A stretch of DNA of 64,000 bases from Clostridia bacterium (GTDB taxonomy: Bacteria > Bacillota > Clostridia > Oscillospirales > Acutalibacteraceae): contig JAFYNR010000016.1 of the NCBI GenBank assembly GCA_017548045.1, positions 1-64,000 on the forward strand, in the 5' to 3' direction. The notes under the pieces are model-generated. The model was not told the origin of the DNA. It did no database searches and saw nothing but the letters and a program-made list of their open reading frames with translations. Within the stretch, counting starts at the first letter, position 1, and the number at the start of each line of letters is the position of its first letter. Positions 4,995 to 14,120 of the stretch are shown one piece after another. Both the position numbers and the translations under genes were made by a program.

Positions 4995-6503
4995 TTATCT
5001 GCCGCCTGAAACAGAAGATTTGAGAGTAACGTCGTGGTAGCCGCCTTCAACAATACTTGTTGCCGAAACAACGGTGAGCTTTGCATCTCTCTGAAGGTCG
5101 GGAATATTGAGCACACCTACGTTGCACATTGTTGACTTAACCTTGTAAAGACTCTTTGCAACGTTATCGCTGAGCGAGCCTGCATAGGTAACATATGAGT
5201 CAACACCTTCTTCAAAGCTGAGCTTTGCCTTGCCGCCAAGGTCATATCTCTGCCAGTTTCTTGCTCTGTTGGAGCCTTCACCCCAGTATTCCTTAACGTA
5301 AACGCCGTTAACAAGAAGCTTGTTTGTGGGGCTTTCGTCAAAACGGGCAAAATATCTGCCGAGCATAAGGAAATCTGCACCCATTGCAAGTGCAAGGGTC
5401 ATATGATAGTCGTGAACGATACCGCCGTCTGAGCAGATAGGAACGTAAATGCCTGTTTCCTTATAATATTCATCTCTTGCAGCAGCAACCTCGATAAGTG
5501 CGGTTGCCTGGCCTCTGCCGATACCCTTTGTTTCACGGGTGATACAGATTGAGCCGCCGCCGATACCGACCTTAACAAAGTCTGCACCTGCTTTTGCAAG
5601 GAAAAGGAAACCTTCACGGTCAACAACATTACCTGCGCCTACCTTAACCTTATCACCGTACTTTTCACGGATAAATGCAAGAGTCTGCTCCTGCCATACG
5701 GTGTAGCCTTCTGATGAGTCGATGCAAAGAACGTCTGCGCCTGCCTCAACGAGTGCAGGTACGCGCTTTTCGTAGTCGAGAGTGTTGATACCTGCGCCTA
5801 CAACGTAGCTCTTGTTGGAATCAAGAAGCTCCTGGGGATTATCCTTATGCTGTGAATAATCCTTACGGAATACAAAATAAAGAAGGTTACCGTTTTTATC
5901 AACAATGGGAAGCGAGTTGAGCTTGTTATCCCAGATGATGTCGTTTGCTTCTTTGAGAGTTGTGGTTTCGGGTGCGGTGACAAGCTTTTCAAGAGGAGTC
6001 ATAAATGATGATACGGGTGTATCAAGCTCCATTCTGCTGACTCTGTAATCTCTGCCGGTTACAACACCGAGAAGCTTACCGTTAGCACTGCCGTTATCTG
6101 TAACAGCCATTGTGCTGTGACCTGTCAATTCAACAAGCTCGAGCACTTCAGCAAGAGTTGAATCGGGTTTAAGGTTTGAGTCGCTTACAACAAAGCCTGC
6201 CTTATAGCTCTTTACTCTTGCAACCATAGCAGCTTCATCTTCAATGCTCTGTGAACCGTAGATGAAAGAAACGCCGCCTTCCTTTGCAAGTGCAATGGCA
6301 AGAGTATCGTTTGATACTGACTGCATAATTGCAGAAACAAGGGGAATGTTGAGGCTCAGGGGGCATTCTTCTTCGCCCTTTCTGAACTTAACAAGAGGTG
6401 TTCTGAGGTTTACGTTTGCGGGGATGCATTCCCTTGATGTGTAGCCCGGAATAAGAAGGTATTCACTGAATGTTCTTGAGGGTTCCTGACAATAAATGGC
6501 CAT
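4995..6503 (-). CDS. guaB: IMP dehydrogenase
   Basis: It oxidises IMP to XMP with NAD+, the committed step to GMP. ATG at 6503 is preferred to the upstream GTG because the GTG lies within the AGAAGGAG ribosome binding site. The 502-residue product has the IMPDH barrel interrupted by a CBS pair (about residues 105-220). The catalytic loop is [12 protein letters not shown] with Cys at about 320, and the flap contains NWQRYD, which supplies the Arg-Tyr pair. The loop and flank ([22 protein letters not shown]) are almost identical to the well-studied Tritrichomonas foetus enzyme rather than to the GIGPGSICTT form of most bacteria. The gene is monocistronic, with its own promoter and terminator. 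Confidence 0.95.
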   Translation of the reverse strand: MAIYCQEPSRTFSEYLLIPGYTSRECIPANVNLRTPLVKFRKGEEECPLSLNIPLVSAIMQSVSNDTLAIALAKEGGVSFIYGSQSIEDEAAMVARVKSYKAGFVVSDSNLKPDSTLAEVLELVELTGHSTMAVTDNGSANGKLLGVVTGRDYRVSRMELDTPVSSFMTPLEKLVTAPETTTLKEANDIIWDNKLNSLPIVDKNGNLLYFVFRKDYSQHKDNPQELLDSNKSYVVGAGINTLDYEKRVPALVEAGADVLCIDSSEGYTVWQEQTLAFIREKYGDKVKVGAGNVVDREGFLFLAKAGADFVKVGIGGGSICITRETKGIGRGQATALIEVAAARDEYYKETGIYVPICSDGGIVHDYHMTLALAMGADFLMLGRYFARFDESPTNKLLVNGVYVKEYWGEGSNRARNWQRYDLGGKAKLSFEEGVDSYVTYAGSLSDNVAKSLYKVKSTMCNVGVLNIPDLQRDAKLTVVSATSIVEGGYHDVTLKSSVSGGR

Positions 6504-6560
6504 TTGATTCACTCCTTCTGTAAGTTTCGGCTGAAAAACACTGCCGAGTATATAAAATGT

Positions 6561-6589
6561 ATTTTACAATAAACCGACTGAAATGTAAA
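6561..6589 (-). promoter_or_regulatory. Promoter of guaB
   Basis: On the minus strand TTTACA (6584-6589) and TAAAAT (6561-6566) are spaced by 17 bp. The leader of about 50 nt has a small GC hairpin (TCGGC...GCCGA) but is too short for a purine riboswitch. Confidence 0.6.
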
Positions 6590-6605
6590 GATATAAATTC
6601 AAAAC

Positions 6606-7139
6606 TTATCTACAAAATTCAGCAACATAATTGTTGATACTTTTGTTAATTATATCCACAGCAGCTTCTCTGTTACGCACTTCGTCAACAACAGTTTCCT
6701 TATCTTCCAGATTTTTATACACCTTGAAGAAATGCTTCATTTCGTCAAACACGTGCTCGGGAAGTTCACTTATATCCTTGTATGAATTATAATTAGGGTC
6801 ATTGAAAGGTATGGAAATAATCTTCTCATCAAGCTTTCCGCTGTCCTTCATAGTGATAACACCTATGGGATAACAGCGTACAAGAGTCATAGGGTCGATT
6901 TTTTCACTGCATATTACTACAACGTCAAGAGGATCGCCGTCGTCACCGTATGTTCTGGGAATAAATCCGTAATTTGCAGGGTAGTGAGTTGATGTATAAA
7001 GAATACGGTCAAGCATAAGAAAACCGGTTTCTTTATCAAGCTCATACTTTTTCTTGCTTCCCTTTGTGATTTCTATAACTGCCATAAAATCTTCGGGATT
7101 TATTCTTTTAGGGTTTATATCATGCCATATGTTCCCCAT
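6606..7139 (-). CDS. ppa: Inorganic pyrophosphatase, family I
   Basis: It hydrolyses pyrophosphate to phosphate and drives biosynthetic reactions. The 177-residue product has the usual length of soluble family I enzymes. It shows YGFIPRTYGDDGDPLDVVV near residues 57-75, with the DxxxPLD metal-binding aspartates, and later KDSGKLDEKII, which matches the conserved D-x-K-D-x-K region in a relaxed form. It is the last gene of the operon 11282-6606, 15 bp after the TPM gene. The ATG follows AAGGAGG. Confidence 0.92.
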   Translation of the reverse strand: MGNIWHDINPKRINPEDFMAVIEITKGSKKKYELDKETGFLMLDRILYTSTHYPANYGFIPRTYGDDGDPLDVVVICSEKIDPMTLVRCYPIGVITMKDSGKLDEKIISIPFNDPNYNSYKDISELPEHVFDEMKHFFKVYKNLEDKETVVDEVRNREAAVDIINKSINNYVAEFCR

Positions 7140-7154
7140 AATTTTCCTCCTTAA

Positions 7155-8012
7155 TTAAAAGCCTCTGCCTCCGCCGCCGTGACTTCTGCCACCGCCCGAA
7201 GGTCTTGCTCCGCCTGAAAAACCGCCGCCGCTGCGGTGGTGATTATTATTTCTCGGAATTTTTGTTGTTATAACATTACGGCTGATAACGGTATCGTTTG
7301 AACCGGTAAGATTAAGAAAAACATCGTCGGTATCAAACTCATCGCCTTTGCCGAAATTTTTGTATCTGTTTTTAACGGCGAATACGGATATACCACCTGC
7401 ACCGAGTCCCACGATTATGTAGATAAGGATATCGGTTATGCTGACGGAACGCTGAACATCAAAATCCGTATTCCCCTCATTGTACCATTCATCCTCAAAG
7501 ACATCTTCCGGAAAATAGATATAATGCTCTTCAACAATCTCTTCTTCGCCGTCGTAAAAGTACGATTCGTTCCGGGCGGTTTCAATCATACCGAGAATAC
7601 ACTGACCGTATTCGCCGTTCACAAGATAATCATAACCGCCGTCAATCACCGAGTCAACATCATAGTATATATTTTCTGCCCTGCCCGTTGTTGAAACCCA
7701 CACGTTGCGGTTATCCATATCAATCATAAACAGCATACAGTCTTCGTTCCAGCCTTCACTGTCGATAAGGTTATCAATATAGTCGTTTGCATATTCTTCG
7801 CTGGATAATCCCTGAGCATAATCTATCGTAAGAACGGCAAGAGAAATATCCTTTGAAGCAGTAAAATCCGCCGCATCGGACGTTATCTGTTCGAACTCTT
7901 CGTACGTAAAAAGATCGGCATTATCCTCAACCTTGCTTTCGTAAGCAAAAGCCAAAGCCGAAAATGAAGCGAACAAAAACACCGCAAGCAAAAGTGAAAT
8001 TATCTTTTTCAA
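7155..8012 (-). CDS. Secreted/membrane TPM-domain protein
   Basis: The 285-residue product has a signal peptide (residues 1-23). A TPM (TLP18.3/Psb32/MOLO-1) domain spans about residues 25-140, with DNADLFTYEEFEQI and RNVWVSTTGRAE typical of YgcG-like proteins. A membrane helix lies near residues 195-215, and the tail is rich in Gly, Ser, His and Arg, ending GGGGRGF. TPM proteins are envelope proteins of mostly unknown role. It overlaps the upstream zinc-ribbon gene by 4 bp (ATGA), so the two are probably made together. The Gly-rich tail resembles the low-complexity ends of this family. Confidence 0.8.
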   Translation of the reverse strand: MKKIISLLLAVFLFASFSALAFAYESKVEDNADLFTYEEFEQITSDAADFTASKDISLAVLTIDYAQGLSSEEYANDYIDNLIDSEGWNEDCMLFMIDMDNRNVWVSTTGRAENIYYDVDSVIDGGYDYLVNGEYGQCILGMIETARNESYFYDGEEEIVEEHYIYFPEDVFEDEWYNEGNTDFDVQRSVSITDILIYIIVGLGAGGISVFAVKNRYKNFGKGDEFDTDDVFLNLTGSNDTVISRNVITTKIPRNNNHHRSGGGFSGGARPSGGGRSHGGGGRGF

Positions 8013-9058
8013 AACAGCAACACCCCCGCAAGCGTTATAATCAGAGATACACCTGCGGCAACACCTGCAAACAGACCTGCAAGCTTTTTGCTGCAGACAG
8101 GTAATTCGCCGTAAACCTTGCCCGTCTGACCATTGAGGGCATAAATATAGCTTTTATCGTTGTGCTTATAATTCAGCACCCACACGGGAAGCAGGTTATA
8201 TTTCCATCTCAGACCGCCCACGTTGATTGAACTGTCCTTTACCGTAACGTTGGGCACTTCTATGGATTTTTCCAGCTTTTCCTCGGAAAAATGCTTTATC
8301 TTCTGCACAACACCCTGTTCAATATCCCTACTTTCAACGTTACGCTTTTCAGCGAAAAAGCCTGAAAGATACGACATTGAAAAAGGAACGAAATCCGAAG
8401 CATTGAACGGACATACGTAACGCATTATATCTCTGTCTTTACCCTTGAGCGCCGCTTCGGGCATATTGCGAATCTGCATATCGCCCTGTCTGAAATGGCC
8501 TCGCACAGTGGTTTCGGTGTGCTGAAAATCCCCTACAACCCAGGTTTTTACCTGCTTTGAGGTTGCATTGATGCTTCCGTTTGTTTCGCAGTCGATGTAC
8601 CAATAAGGGAAGTAAACACCTTTTATTTCTTCAAGACGTGACTGCGAAATAAAGTCCTTGGGCAAAAATTTTCTTTTGCCGCACATTTCTTTGAACTTTT
8701 CAACGGCACCCTTCTTATCGATTTTGAAAGGAATTATAAGATCGGGCTTCATTTCGCCGCTGAGTCTGCCGGAAAGAACAATGGGATTGGAGCAATAGTA
8801 GCAGGTGGTTGCGGCGGTTGTTTCATCGGTTATTACCTGTGCGCCGCAGCTCGGGCAGGAATACAGAACAGCGTTTTCGAATTCCGTATTTTCCTCTGCC
8901 TGCGGCTCGGGATTATCATTTTCAAGCACTTCGTCTTTGACAAAGAAATTCTGCTCTTTGAACACGGAATCACAGTATTCGCATATGAAATCCTGCTTCA
9001 CGGCATCAAAAATCAATCCGCCTCCGCAGTTGGGACATTTATACTGAACAGCATCCAA
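8009..9058 (-). CDS. Zinc-ribbon (TFIIB-like) membrane protein
   Basis: The TTG at 9058 is chosen because an AAAGGGGAG ribosome binding site sits just before it; the upstream in-frame GTG falls inside that site. The 349-residue product begins with two zinc ribbons, CPNCGGG...CEYC (about residues 7-30) and CPSCGAQ...CYYC (about 68-90). A long beta-rich region follows. One C-terminal membrane helix (about 325-349) comes after a GKVYGELPV stretch. Proteins of this layout occur beside TPM-domain genes in Clostridia, as here with a 4-bp overlap. The role is unknown; a membrane-associated scaffold is plausible. Confidence 0.75.
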   Translation of the reverse strand: MDAVQYKCPNCGGGLIFDAVKQDFICEYCDSVFKEQNFFVKDEVLENDNPEPQAEENTEFENAVLYSCPSCGAQVITDETTAATTCYYCSNPIVLSGRLSGEMKPDLIIPFKIDKKGAVEKFKEMCGKRKFLPKDFISQSRLEEIKGVYFPYWYIDCETNGSINATSKQVKTWVVGDFQHTETTVRGHFRQGDMQIRNMPEAALKGKDRDIMRYVCPFNASDFVPFSMSYLSGFFAEKRNVESRDIEQGVVQKIKHFSEEKLEKSIEVPNVTVKDSSINVGGLRWKYNLLPVWVLNYKHNDKSYIYALNGQTGKVYGELPVCSKKLAGLFAGVAAGVSLIITLAGVLLF

Positions 9059-9095
9059 AGCAATCTCCCCTTTCACACAACAAAACGAGTCGGTT

Positions 9096-9584
9096 TTATT
9101 TCTTTTTGTAGGTCACAAATCTGAACTTCACGCCGTTGTGGTCCTGCTCTTCCCCTTCTTCGGTAACACTCCAGGAGGAGTCCGCATCAAGGTCGGGGAA
9201 AAATTTATCGGCAGGCTTTGCGGTTTCAACCTTTGTAACGTAGGCTGTATCGCAAAGGGGCACAAGCTGATTGTAGACGGACATACCGCCGATAACGTAA
9301 ACAGTATCCGTATCGTATTTTTCAAGAACGTTACGAAGTTCTTCAAGGGAGTGACACACAATAACATCGGGTGCACTCCAGTTTTTATCGGAAGTAAGCA
9401 CAATGTTTACTCTGTTTGGAAGGGCCTTGGGACCGGGAAAGGTCATAAAGGTGGAACGGCCCATAACAACCACGTTGCCGGTGGTTGTTGCCTTGAAAAA
9501 TTTCATATCCGCAGGAATGTGGTTGATGAGAGCATCACCAAGACCGATCCCCCAGTTTTTATCAACGTTGACAATAGCCTTCAT
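9096..9584 (-). CDS. folA: Dihydrofolate reductase
   Basis: It reduces dihydrofolate to tetrahydrofolate with NADPH, regenerating the cofactor oxidised by thymidylate synthase. The 162-residue product has MKAIVNVDKNWGIGLGDALI (N-terminal substrate and nicotinamide region), VVMGRSTFMTFPG (cofactor phosphate site) and YVIGGMSVYNQLV (the GG signature). ATG at 9584 is preferred to an in-frame GTG that overlaps the AGAGGTG ribosome binding site. It lies 17 bp after thyA, the usual functional pairing. Confidence 0.95.
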   Translation of the reverse strand: MKAIVNVDKNWGIGLGDALINHIPADMKFFKATTTGNVVVMGRSTFMTFPGPKALPNRVNIVLTSDKNWSAPDVIVCHSLEELRNVLEKYDTDTVYVIGGMSVYNQLVPLCDTAYVTKVETAKPADKFFPDLDADSSWSVTEEGEEQDHNGVKFRFVTYKKK

Positions 9585-9601
9585 TATCTGCACCTCTGCA
9601 A

Positions 9602-10432
9602 TCAGACCGCAACGGGAATCTTCTCGCTGAAATCGTGATATTTGTAATTTTCAAGTGAAAAATCATTCTTTGTGAACTCATAGAAATCGGTGATACTCTT
9701 ATTCATCACAAATTCGGGAGCATCGTAAGGTTCACGGCTTATAAGCTCCTCAACAATGGGAACGTGGCGGTCATAGATATGAGCATCCGCAATTACGTGA
9801 ACAAACTCACCGGGTTCAAGACCGCTGACCTGTGCCATCATATGAACAAGCGCCGCATACTGAGCAACGTTCCATGCATTTGCCGCAAGCATATCCTGAG
9901 AGCGCTGATTGAGAATTGCATTGAGCTTGTTGCCCGACGTGTTGAAGGTCATACTGTAAGCACAAGGATAAAGCGCCATTTCGCTCAGATCCTGATGAAC
10001 GTAGATATTTGTGATGATTCTTCTGCTCTGAGGATTATGTTTAAGGTCATAAAGAACTCTGTCAACCTGATCCATATCGCCTTCCCTGTAATGATGCTTC
10101 ACACCGAGCTGATAGCCGTAGGCTTTGCCTATGCTTCCGTTTTCGTCAGCCCAGGAATCCCATACGTGGCTGCCAAGGTCGTTAATATTGTTTGATTTTT
10201 TCTGCCATATCCAGAGAAGCTCATCAACAGCGGAACGGATAAAGGTTTTTCTTATTGTCTGTGCAGGGAATTCCTTGCTCAGGTCATATCTGTTGACAAC
10301 ACCGAATTTTTTAACGGTATGTGCAGGTGCACCGTCTTCCCATCTGGGTCTTACGTCAAGCTCTGTATCCCAGAAGCCGTTCTGAAGAATATCCTTGCAG
10401 GTATTGATAAAAATTTTGTCAGCCAAGCTCAT
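9602..10432 (-). CDS. thyA: Thymidylate synthase (ThyA type)
   Basis: It methylates dUMP to dTMP using methylenetetrahydrofolate. The 276-residue product carries the catalytic Cys in ALYPCAYSMTF and the dUMP-binding RSQDMLAANAWNVAQYAAL, with a late HIYDRHVPIVEEL region matching the ThyA HxYxNH segment in altered form (D for N). It is somewhat divergent from the E. coli enzyme but complete. It begins 1 bp after the kinase gene stop and precedes folA, so dTMP synthesis and folate recycling are co-expressed. Confidence 0.9.
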   Translation of the reverse strand: MSLADKIFINTCKDILQNGFWDTELDVRPRWEDGAPAHTVKKFGVVNRYDLSKEFPAQTIRKTFIRSAVDELLWIWQKKSNNINDLGSHVWDSWADENGSIGKAYGYQLGVKHHYREGDMDQVDRVLYDLKHNPQSRRIITNIYVHQDLSEMALYPCAYSMTFNTSGNKLNAILNQRSQDMLAANAWNVAQYAALVHMMAQVSGLEPGEFVHVIADAHIYDRHVPIVEELISREPYDAPEFVMNKSITDFYEFTKNDFSLENYKYHDFSEKIPVAV

Positions 10433-10433
10433 T

Positions 10434-11282
10434 TTAATTTCCTCCGAGATTATTTATGTATTCGCCCAGACCCTGCTCGAAATTGACTCCGAGCCTTGTA
10501 TCGGTCTGCGCTTCATATGTTCTTCCTATGGCGCCGCAGGTAAATTCAAGCGCAAGCCTTGCACTCTCAAAAATATCCTTGCCTTTGAGATACGCACCCG
10601 TCAGTGCGGAAGCAAATATATCTCCCGTGCCGTAATACGTACCGGGATAGTGCCGTGAAAATGCGTAATACGTTTCGCCGCTTTCAAGGCATACTCCGCA
10701 TCCGATGTTATCGTTGTCAAAGGCAACACCGGTGAGCACAACGGTTTTCGGCCCGAAATCAAGCAGGCGCCTCATCAGATTTTCAACGTATTCTCTGCTG
10801 TAAGGCGGCTCGATATATTCTTCACCGAGCAGGAACGCCGCTTCGGTGATATTGGGGACTATTATATCTGCCTTTCTGCACAGAACAGACATTTCACGGG
10901 CAAAGGCAAGGTCGAAATTGGTATACATTCTGCCGCCGTCTGCCATTGCCGGGTCAACGATTACCACCGTATTTTCACTTCTGAATTCATCGATGAATCT
11001 GCACACTATATCAATCTGACGCTCGGACCCGAGATATCCGCTGTAAATACCGTCAAAGCTTACGCCAAGGCTTTTCCAATGATTGATAAACGGTGCAAGG
11101 TCATCGGTCAGGTCTCTGTAAGTGAAGCCCGTAATATCGCCCGTATGAGTTGAAAGCACCGCAGTGGGCATAACCGCCGCCTCGTGCCCCGCAGCCGAAA
11201 GAATAGGAATTGCGGCAGTCAGCGAGCATTTTCCTATTCCCGAAACATCGTGTATTGCAGCTATGCGCTTCTGACCTTCCAA
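10434..11282 (-). CDS. Pyridoxal/pyridoxamine kinase
   Basis: The 282-residue product belongs to the ribokinase-like PdxK/PdxY group, which phosphorylates vitamin B6 vitamers with ATP. Seen motifs are IAAIHDVSGIGKCSLTAAIP at the N-terminus, VDPAMADGG in the middle, and YYGTGDIFASALTGAYLKG, which holds the anion hole and catalytic Asp. The start is TTG at 11282 behind a GGGTGGAAGAG stretch. It heads a six-gene operon with thyA, folA, the zinc-ribbon and TPM genes and ppa. The exact vitamer preference cannot be read. Confidence 0.85.
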   Translation of the reverse strand: MEGQKRIAAIHDVSGIGKCSLTAAIPILSAAGHEAAVMPTAVLSTHTGDITGFTYRDLTDDLAPFINHWKSLGVSFDGIYSGYLGSERQIDIVCRFIDEFRSENTVVIVDPAMADGGRMYTNFDLAFAREMSVLCRKADIIVPNITEAAFLLGEEYIEPPYSREYVENLMRRLLDFGPKTVVLTGVAFDNDNIGCGVCLESGETYYAFSRHYPGTYYGTGDIFASALTGAYLKGKDIFESARLALEFTCGAIGRTYEAQTDTRLGVNFEQGLGEYINNLGGN

Positions 11283-11314
11283 TTCTCTTCCACCCTTCGG
11301 ATAATATTTAAAAC

Positions 11315-11343
11315 ATTATAAACCAATTAAATTCTTTTTTCAA
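11315..11343 (-). promoter_or_regulatory. Promoter of the pyridoxal kinase-thyA-folA operon
   Basis: On the minus strand TTGAAA (11338-11343) and TATAAT (11315-11320) have a 17-bp spacer. This is the only good promoter seen before the six-gene run. Confidence 0.65.
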
Positions 11344-11423
11344 CACTTGAAAAGAAATTTGTGTCCTGATTTAGCCCTGTTTCGGTCAAAACGGTGTTTT
11401 TTTGAAAATTGCACAAAAAACAC

Positions 11424-11452
11424 TTTACACTCCGTTAAAAAAGTGGTAACAT
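11424..11452 (+). promoter_or_regulatory. Promoter of the ceramidase-like gene
   Basis: TTTACA (11424-11429), 17 bp and TAACAT (11447-11452) precede the ATG at 11503 with a 40-nt leader. Confidence 0.55.
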
Positions 11453-11502
11453 ATATAAATCAAGTTGCTTTTGAAGCAACAAAAAGCAAGGAGAAATCAA
11501 AC

Positions 11503-13290
11503 ATGAAAAAGATCGCAAAAAAAATCGTAAGCGTGCTTCTTGTGTTCACCCTTATCTTCGGCGGTGCCGCATCAACAGCATCAGCCGCAGACGCAGGAAA
11601 GGCACTTGAAAAAGTAGGCCTCGGTCTTGTTGAAGTTATCTTCACAGCCCTTGTCGGCGGACTCAACGCAATCGTTCCCGACAGCGCCGAATTTGTTAAG
11701 GTTGCAGACCGCAACACAGACAATTTCTATGCAGGTACAGAGGAATGGAATGAAACTGCCGCAGAAGATGCAAAGTGGTATCTCGGTCATGCAAAGGCTT
11801 CACTTGTTCCCGACGCACTCAGGGAAGCTGTAAAAAATGAAGACGACCATGTAAAATCAGGTTACTACCTTGGCGGCTTTATCGACCCCAACAACGGTAT
11901 GTCCAATGAAATTGAGTATATCATCGACGATATGCAGGTAAGAATCATCGCACTTAAAGACGGTGCAAACAAGAATGTTTCCGTTTTTGCAAACATTGAC
12001 TGCATCGGTTTCTCAAACGGCGATATCAAAGCAATCCGCGCAGCTCTCGTTAAGCTTATGCCCGACGTGAAGTTTGACACAATCAACGTTTCATCAACTC
12101 ACACTCACAGCTGTATCGACACCCAGGGTCTCTGGACAAACCTCTTCCCCAAGCTCTTCAAGAACCTTGCTCTCTCTTATCTTCCCTTCATTGAGAAAGA
12201 AAGAGGCGCAAATCAGGAATACATGGATTTTGTTTATTCCACAGTTGCAAATGCAATGAAGAAGGCTGTTGAATCAATGGTTCCCGGTACAATGACATAT
12301 GCAGTCAAAGAAATCGGTGACGAAGAAAACAGCTATTTCAACAACAAGAACAGAAGCCAGTCAACATCACTCATCAGAGATCTTGCCCGCTTCATCTTCA
12401 CTCCCGATGACGAAAATGTAACTCCTACAATGATCGTTAACATCGCTGCTCATCCCGACGTTGCAGGTCTCCCTGTTGACGACGTAGATAACGGCAGAGA
12501 TCTTTCAGGTGACTACATCTACTATCTCGGCGAAAGAATTGAAGCAAAAGGTTATAACTTCATGTTCTTCAACGGTGCTATCGCAGGTATCTACGAAGGC
12601 AGAGGTCCTGCCGGCGACGGCGTTCCCACAAACCGCAGATACGAAGAAACTCTCCGCTACGGTCAGGAAATCGCAAATATTGCACTCAACCTCACAAATA
12701 CAGTTGAAGAAATCAAAGCAAATATGACACCTGCCGAAAAAGCTAAGGAAGCTGAAGAAATGGCTATCGGCGGCGAGCACTATACTCTCTGGTATGAGAA
12801 TTGGAAACCCACAACAGAAACAGTTGTTGAACCCAACCTCAATATCATCATCAAAGAAGCTAAGATTCAGGTTACAAATCCCCTTATTCAGCTTGTAGGT
12901 AAGCTTAACCTTGTTAACTACACAGTTTGCAAGGAAGGTCTTAAGTATTACATCTTCGCCGAAGTAGGTTATATGGAAATCGGCGGCGTTAAGATTGCTC
13001 TTATGCCCGGCGAAATCGTTCAGGACCTTGTTTGCGGCGGTGACTCACTCACAGCAGAAGGCTCATTCACAGGCAAAGATTTTGAATGTGAAAGCGTATA
13101 TGAACTCTTCGGTGATGACACAATCTGCTTCGGTCTTTTCAACGATGCTATCGGCTACGTTGTTCCCGATAACGACTACACAATGGCTCTTCTCGGCGAC
13201 CACTATCAGGAAATGATTTCACTCGGCAAGTATGCAGGCTCCTCCATTATGAAGGTTCTTGCAGAAATCGCTGACGAGCTCGGCAAATAA
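11503..13290 (+). CDS. Secreted neutral-ceramidase-like hydrolase
   Basis: ATG at 11503 follows AAGGAG and begins a clear signal peptide (MKKIAKKIVSVLLVFTLIF, cleavage near ASAAD), giving 595 residues; the longer upstream frame has no such start. The mature part contains NVSSTHTHSCIDTQGLW, VNIAAHPDVAG and FNGAIAGIYEGRG. These resemble the N-terminal domain of neutral/alkaline non-lysosomal ceramidases, whose zinc ligands include such histidines. The C-terminal half has MPGEIVQDLVCGG and GYVVPDNDY, also consistent with that family. It would release fatty acid from an amide lipid outside the cell, but the true substrate is uncertain. It is transcribed alone between its own promoter and terminator. 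The codons are strongly biased, which suggests high expression. Confidence 0.7.
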   Translation: MKKIAKKIVSVLLVFTLIFGGAASTASAADAGKALEKVGLGLVEVIFTALVGGLNAIVPDSAEFVKVADRNTDNFYAGTEEWNETAAEDAKWYLGHAKASLVPDALREAVKNEDDHVKSGYYLGGFIDPNNGMSNEIEYIIDDMQVRIIALKDGANKNVSVFANIDCIGFSNGDIKAIRAALVKLMPDVKFDTINVSSTHTHSCIDTQGLWTNLFPKLFKNLALSYLPFIEKERGANQEYMDFVYSTVANAMKKAVESMVPGTMTYAVKEIGDEENSYFNNKNRSQSTSLIRDLARFIFTPDDENVTPTMIVNIAAHPDVAGLPVDDVDNGRDLSGDYIYYLGERIEAKGYNFMFFNGAIAGIYEGRGPAGDGVPTNRRYEETLRYGQEIANIALNLTNTVEEIKANMTPAEKAKEAEEMAIGGEHYTLWYENWKPTTETVVEPNLNIIIKEAKIQVTNPLIQLVGKLNLVNYTVCKEGLKYYIFAEVGYMEIGGVKIALMPGEIVQDLVCGGDSLTAEGSFTGKDFECESVYELFGDDTICFGLFNDAIGYVVPDNDYTMALLGDHYQEMISLGKYAGSSIMKVLAEIADELGK

Positions 13291-13303
13291 AATCAATTTC
13301 AAG

Positions 13304-13336
13304 CTGACCGTTTCATATGAAGCGGTCAGTTTTTTC
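13304..13336 (+). terminator. Terminator after the ceramidase-like gene
   Basis: CTGACCG (13304-13310) pairs with CGGTCAG (13323-13329), followed by a T run. Confidence 0.85.
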
Positions 13337-13346
13337 TTTTTTACTG

Positions 13347-13375
13347 TTGAATTTCAGGCGCAACAGTGTTAAAAT
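13347..13375 (+). promoter_or_regulatory. Promoter of azlCD
   Basis: TTGAAT (13347-13352), 17 bp and TAAAAT (13370-13375) precede the azlC start at 13410. Confidence 0.6.
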
Positions 13376-13409
13376 AGCTTTCTGTTGTTACAGAAAGGAA
13401 GTTATTGGT

Positions 13410-14120
13410 TTGAAGTCACCGTTTAAAAAAGGTCTGTCAGACGGCATACCTATTGCTCTCGGTTATTTTTCCGTTTCATTCGGTTTCGGAATAATGTCAG
13501 TGCAATCGGGTCTGACCGCTTTGCAGGCGATAATAATATCATTAACAAATCTTACATCGGCAGGTCAGGCTGCCGGCGTAGGCATTATTGCCGCCGGCGG
13601 AACACTTGTAGAAATGGCACTGACACAGCTTGTTATAAACCTCCGCTATTCGCTTATGGGGCTTTCTCTTTCTCAGAAGCTTTCGGACAGATTCACAACA
13701 ATCCACCGAATGATCGCCTCATTCGGAATTACCGATGAGATTTTTGCCGTTGCGTCCTCACAGACGGAAAAGCTTGTGCCCTCCTATATGTACGGTCTTA
13801 TACTGATTGCTTCAATGGGATGGACAGGCGGCACCGCCGCAGGAGCACTTGCAGGGCTCGGTTTACCCTCGACGCTTACAGCGGCAATGGGAATTCTGCT
13901 TTACGGAATGTTTATCGCAATTATCATACCCGCAGCAAGAGCAAGCAAAAAGGATTTGATTGTCATCTGCCTTGCCGCAGTGTTCAGCATCGGCTGCAAA
14001 CTTATTTTCCCTGCTCTGTCATCGGGTTTTGCAATCATTATAAGTGCTGTTGCCGCCGCAGTTGTCGGTGCGCTCCTTTTCCCCATTACCCCTGCGGAAA
14101 CGGAGGCTGAAGAAAAATGA
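13410..14120 (+). CDS. azlC: AzlC-family branched-chain amino acid exporter, large subunit
   Basis: The TTG at 13410 follows GAAAGGAAG and removes an implausible N-terminal extension in the longer frame. The 236-residue product begins with FKKGLSDGIPIALGYFSVSFGFG, the AzlC signature, and has about seven hydrophobic segments with NLTSAGQAAG. Together with AzlD it forms a permease exporting branched-chain amino acids and analogues. It overlaps azlD by 4 bp (ATGA). No Lrp-type azlB regulator is next to it. Confidence 0.9.
   Translation: MKSPFKKGLSDGIPIALGYFSVSFGFGIMSVQSGLTALQAIIISLTNLTSAGQAAGVGIIAAGGTLVEMALTQLVINLRYSLMGLSLSQKLSDRFTTIHRMIASFGITDEIFAVASSQTEKLVPSYMYGLILIASMGWTGGTAAGALAGLGLPSTLTAAMGILLYGMFIAIIIPAARASKKDLIVICLAAVFSIGCKLIFPALSSGFAIIISAVAAAVVGALLFPITPAETEAEEK

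Noticed and set aside
9138..9638. 166-codon plus-strand frame opposite folA
   Set aside because: It is a mirror of the folA coding sequence, without a ribosome binding site or family features.
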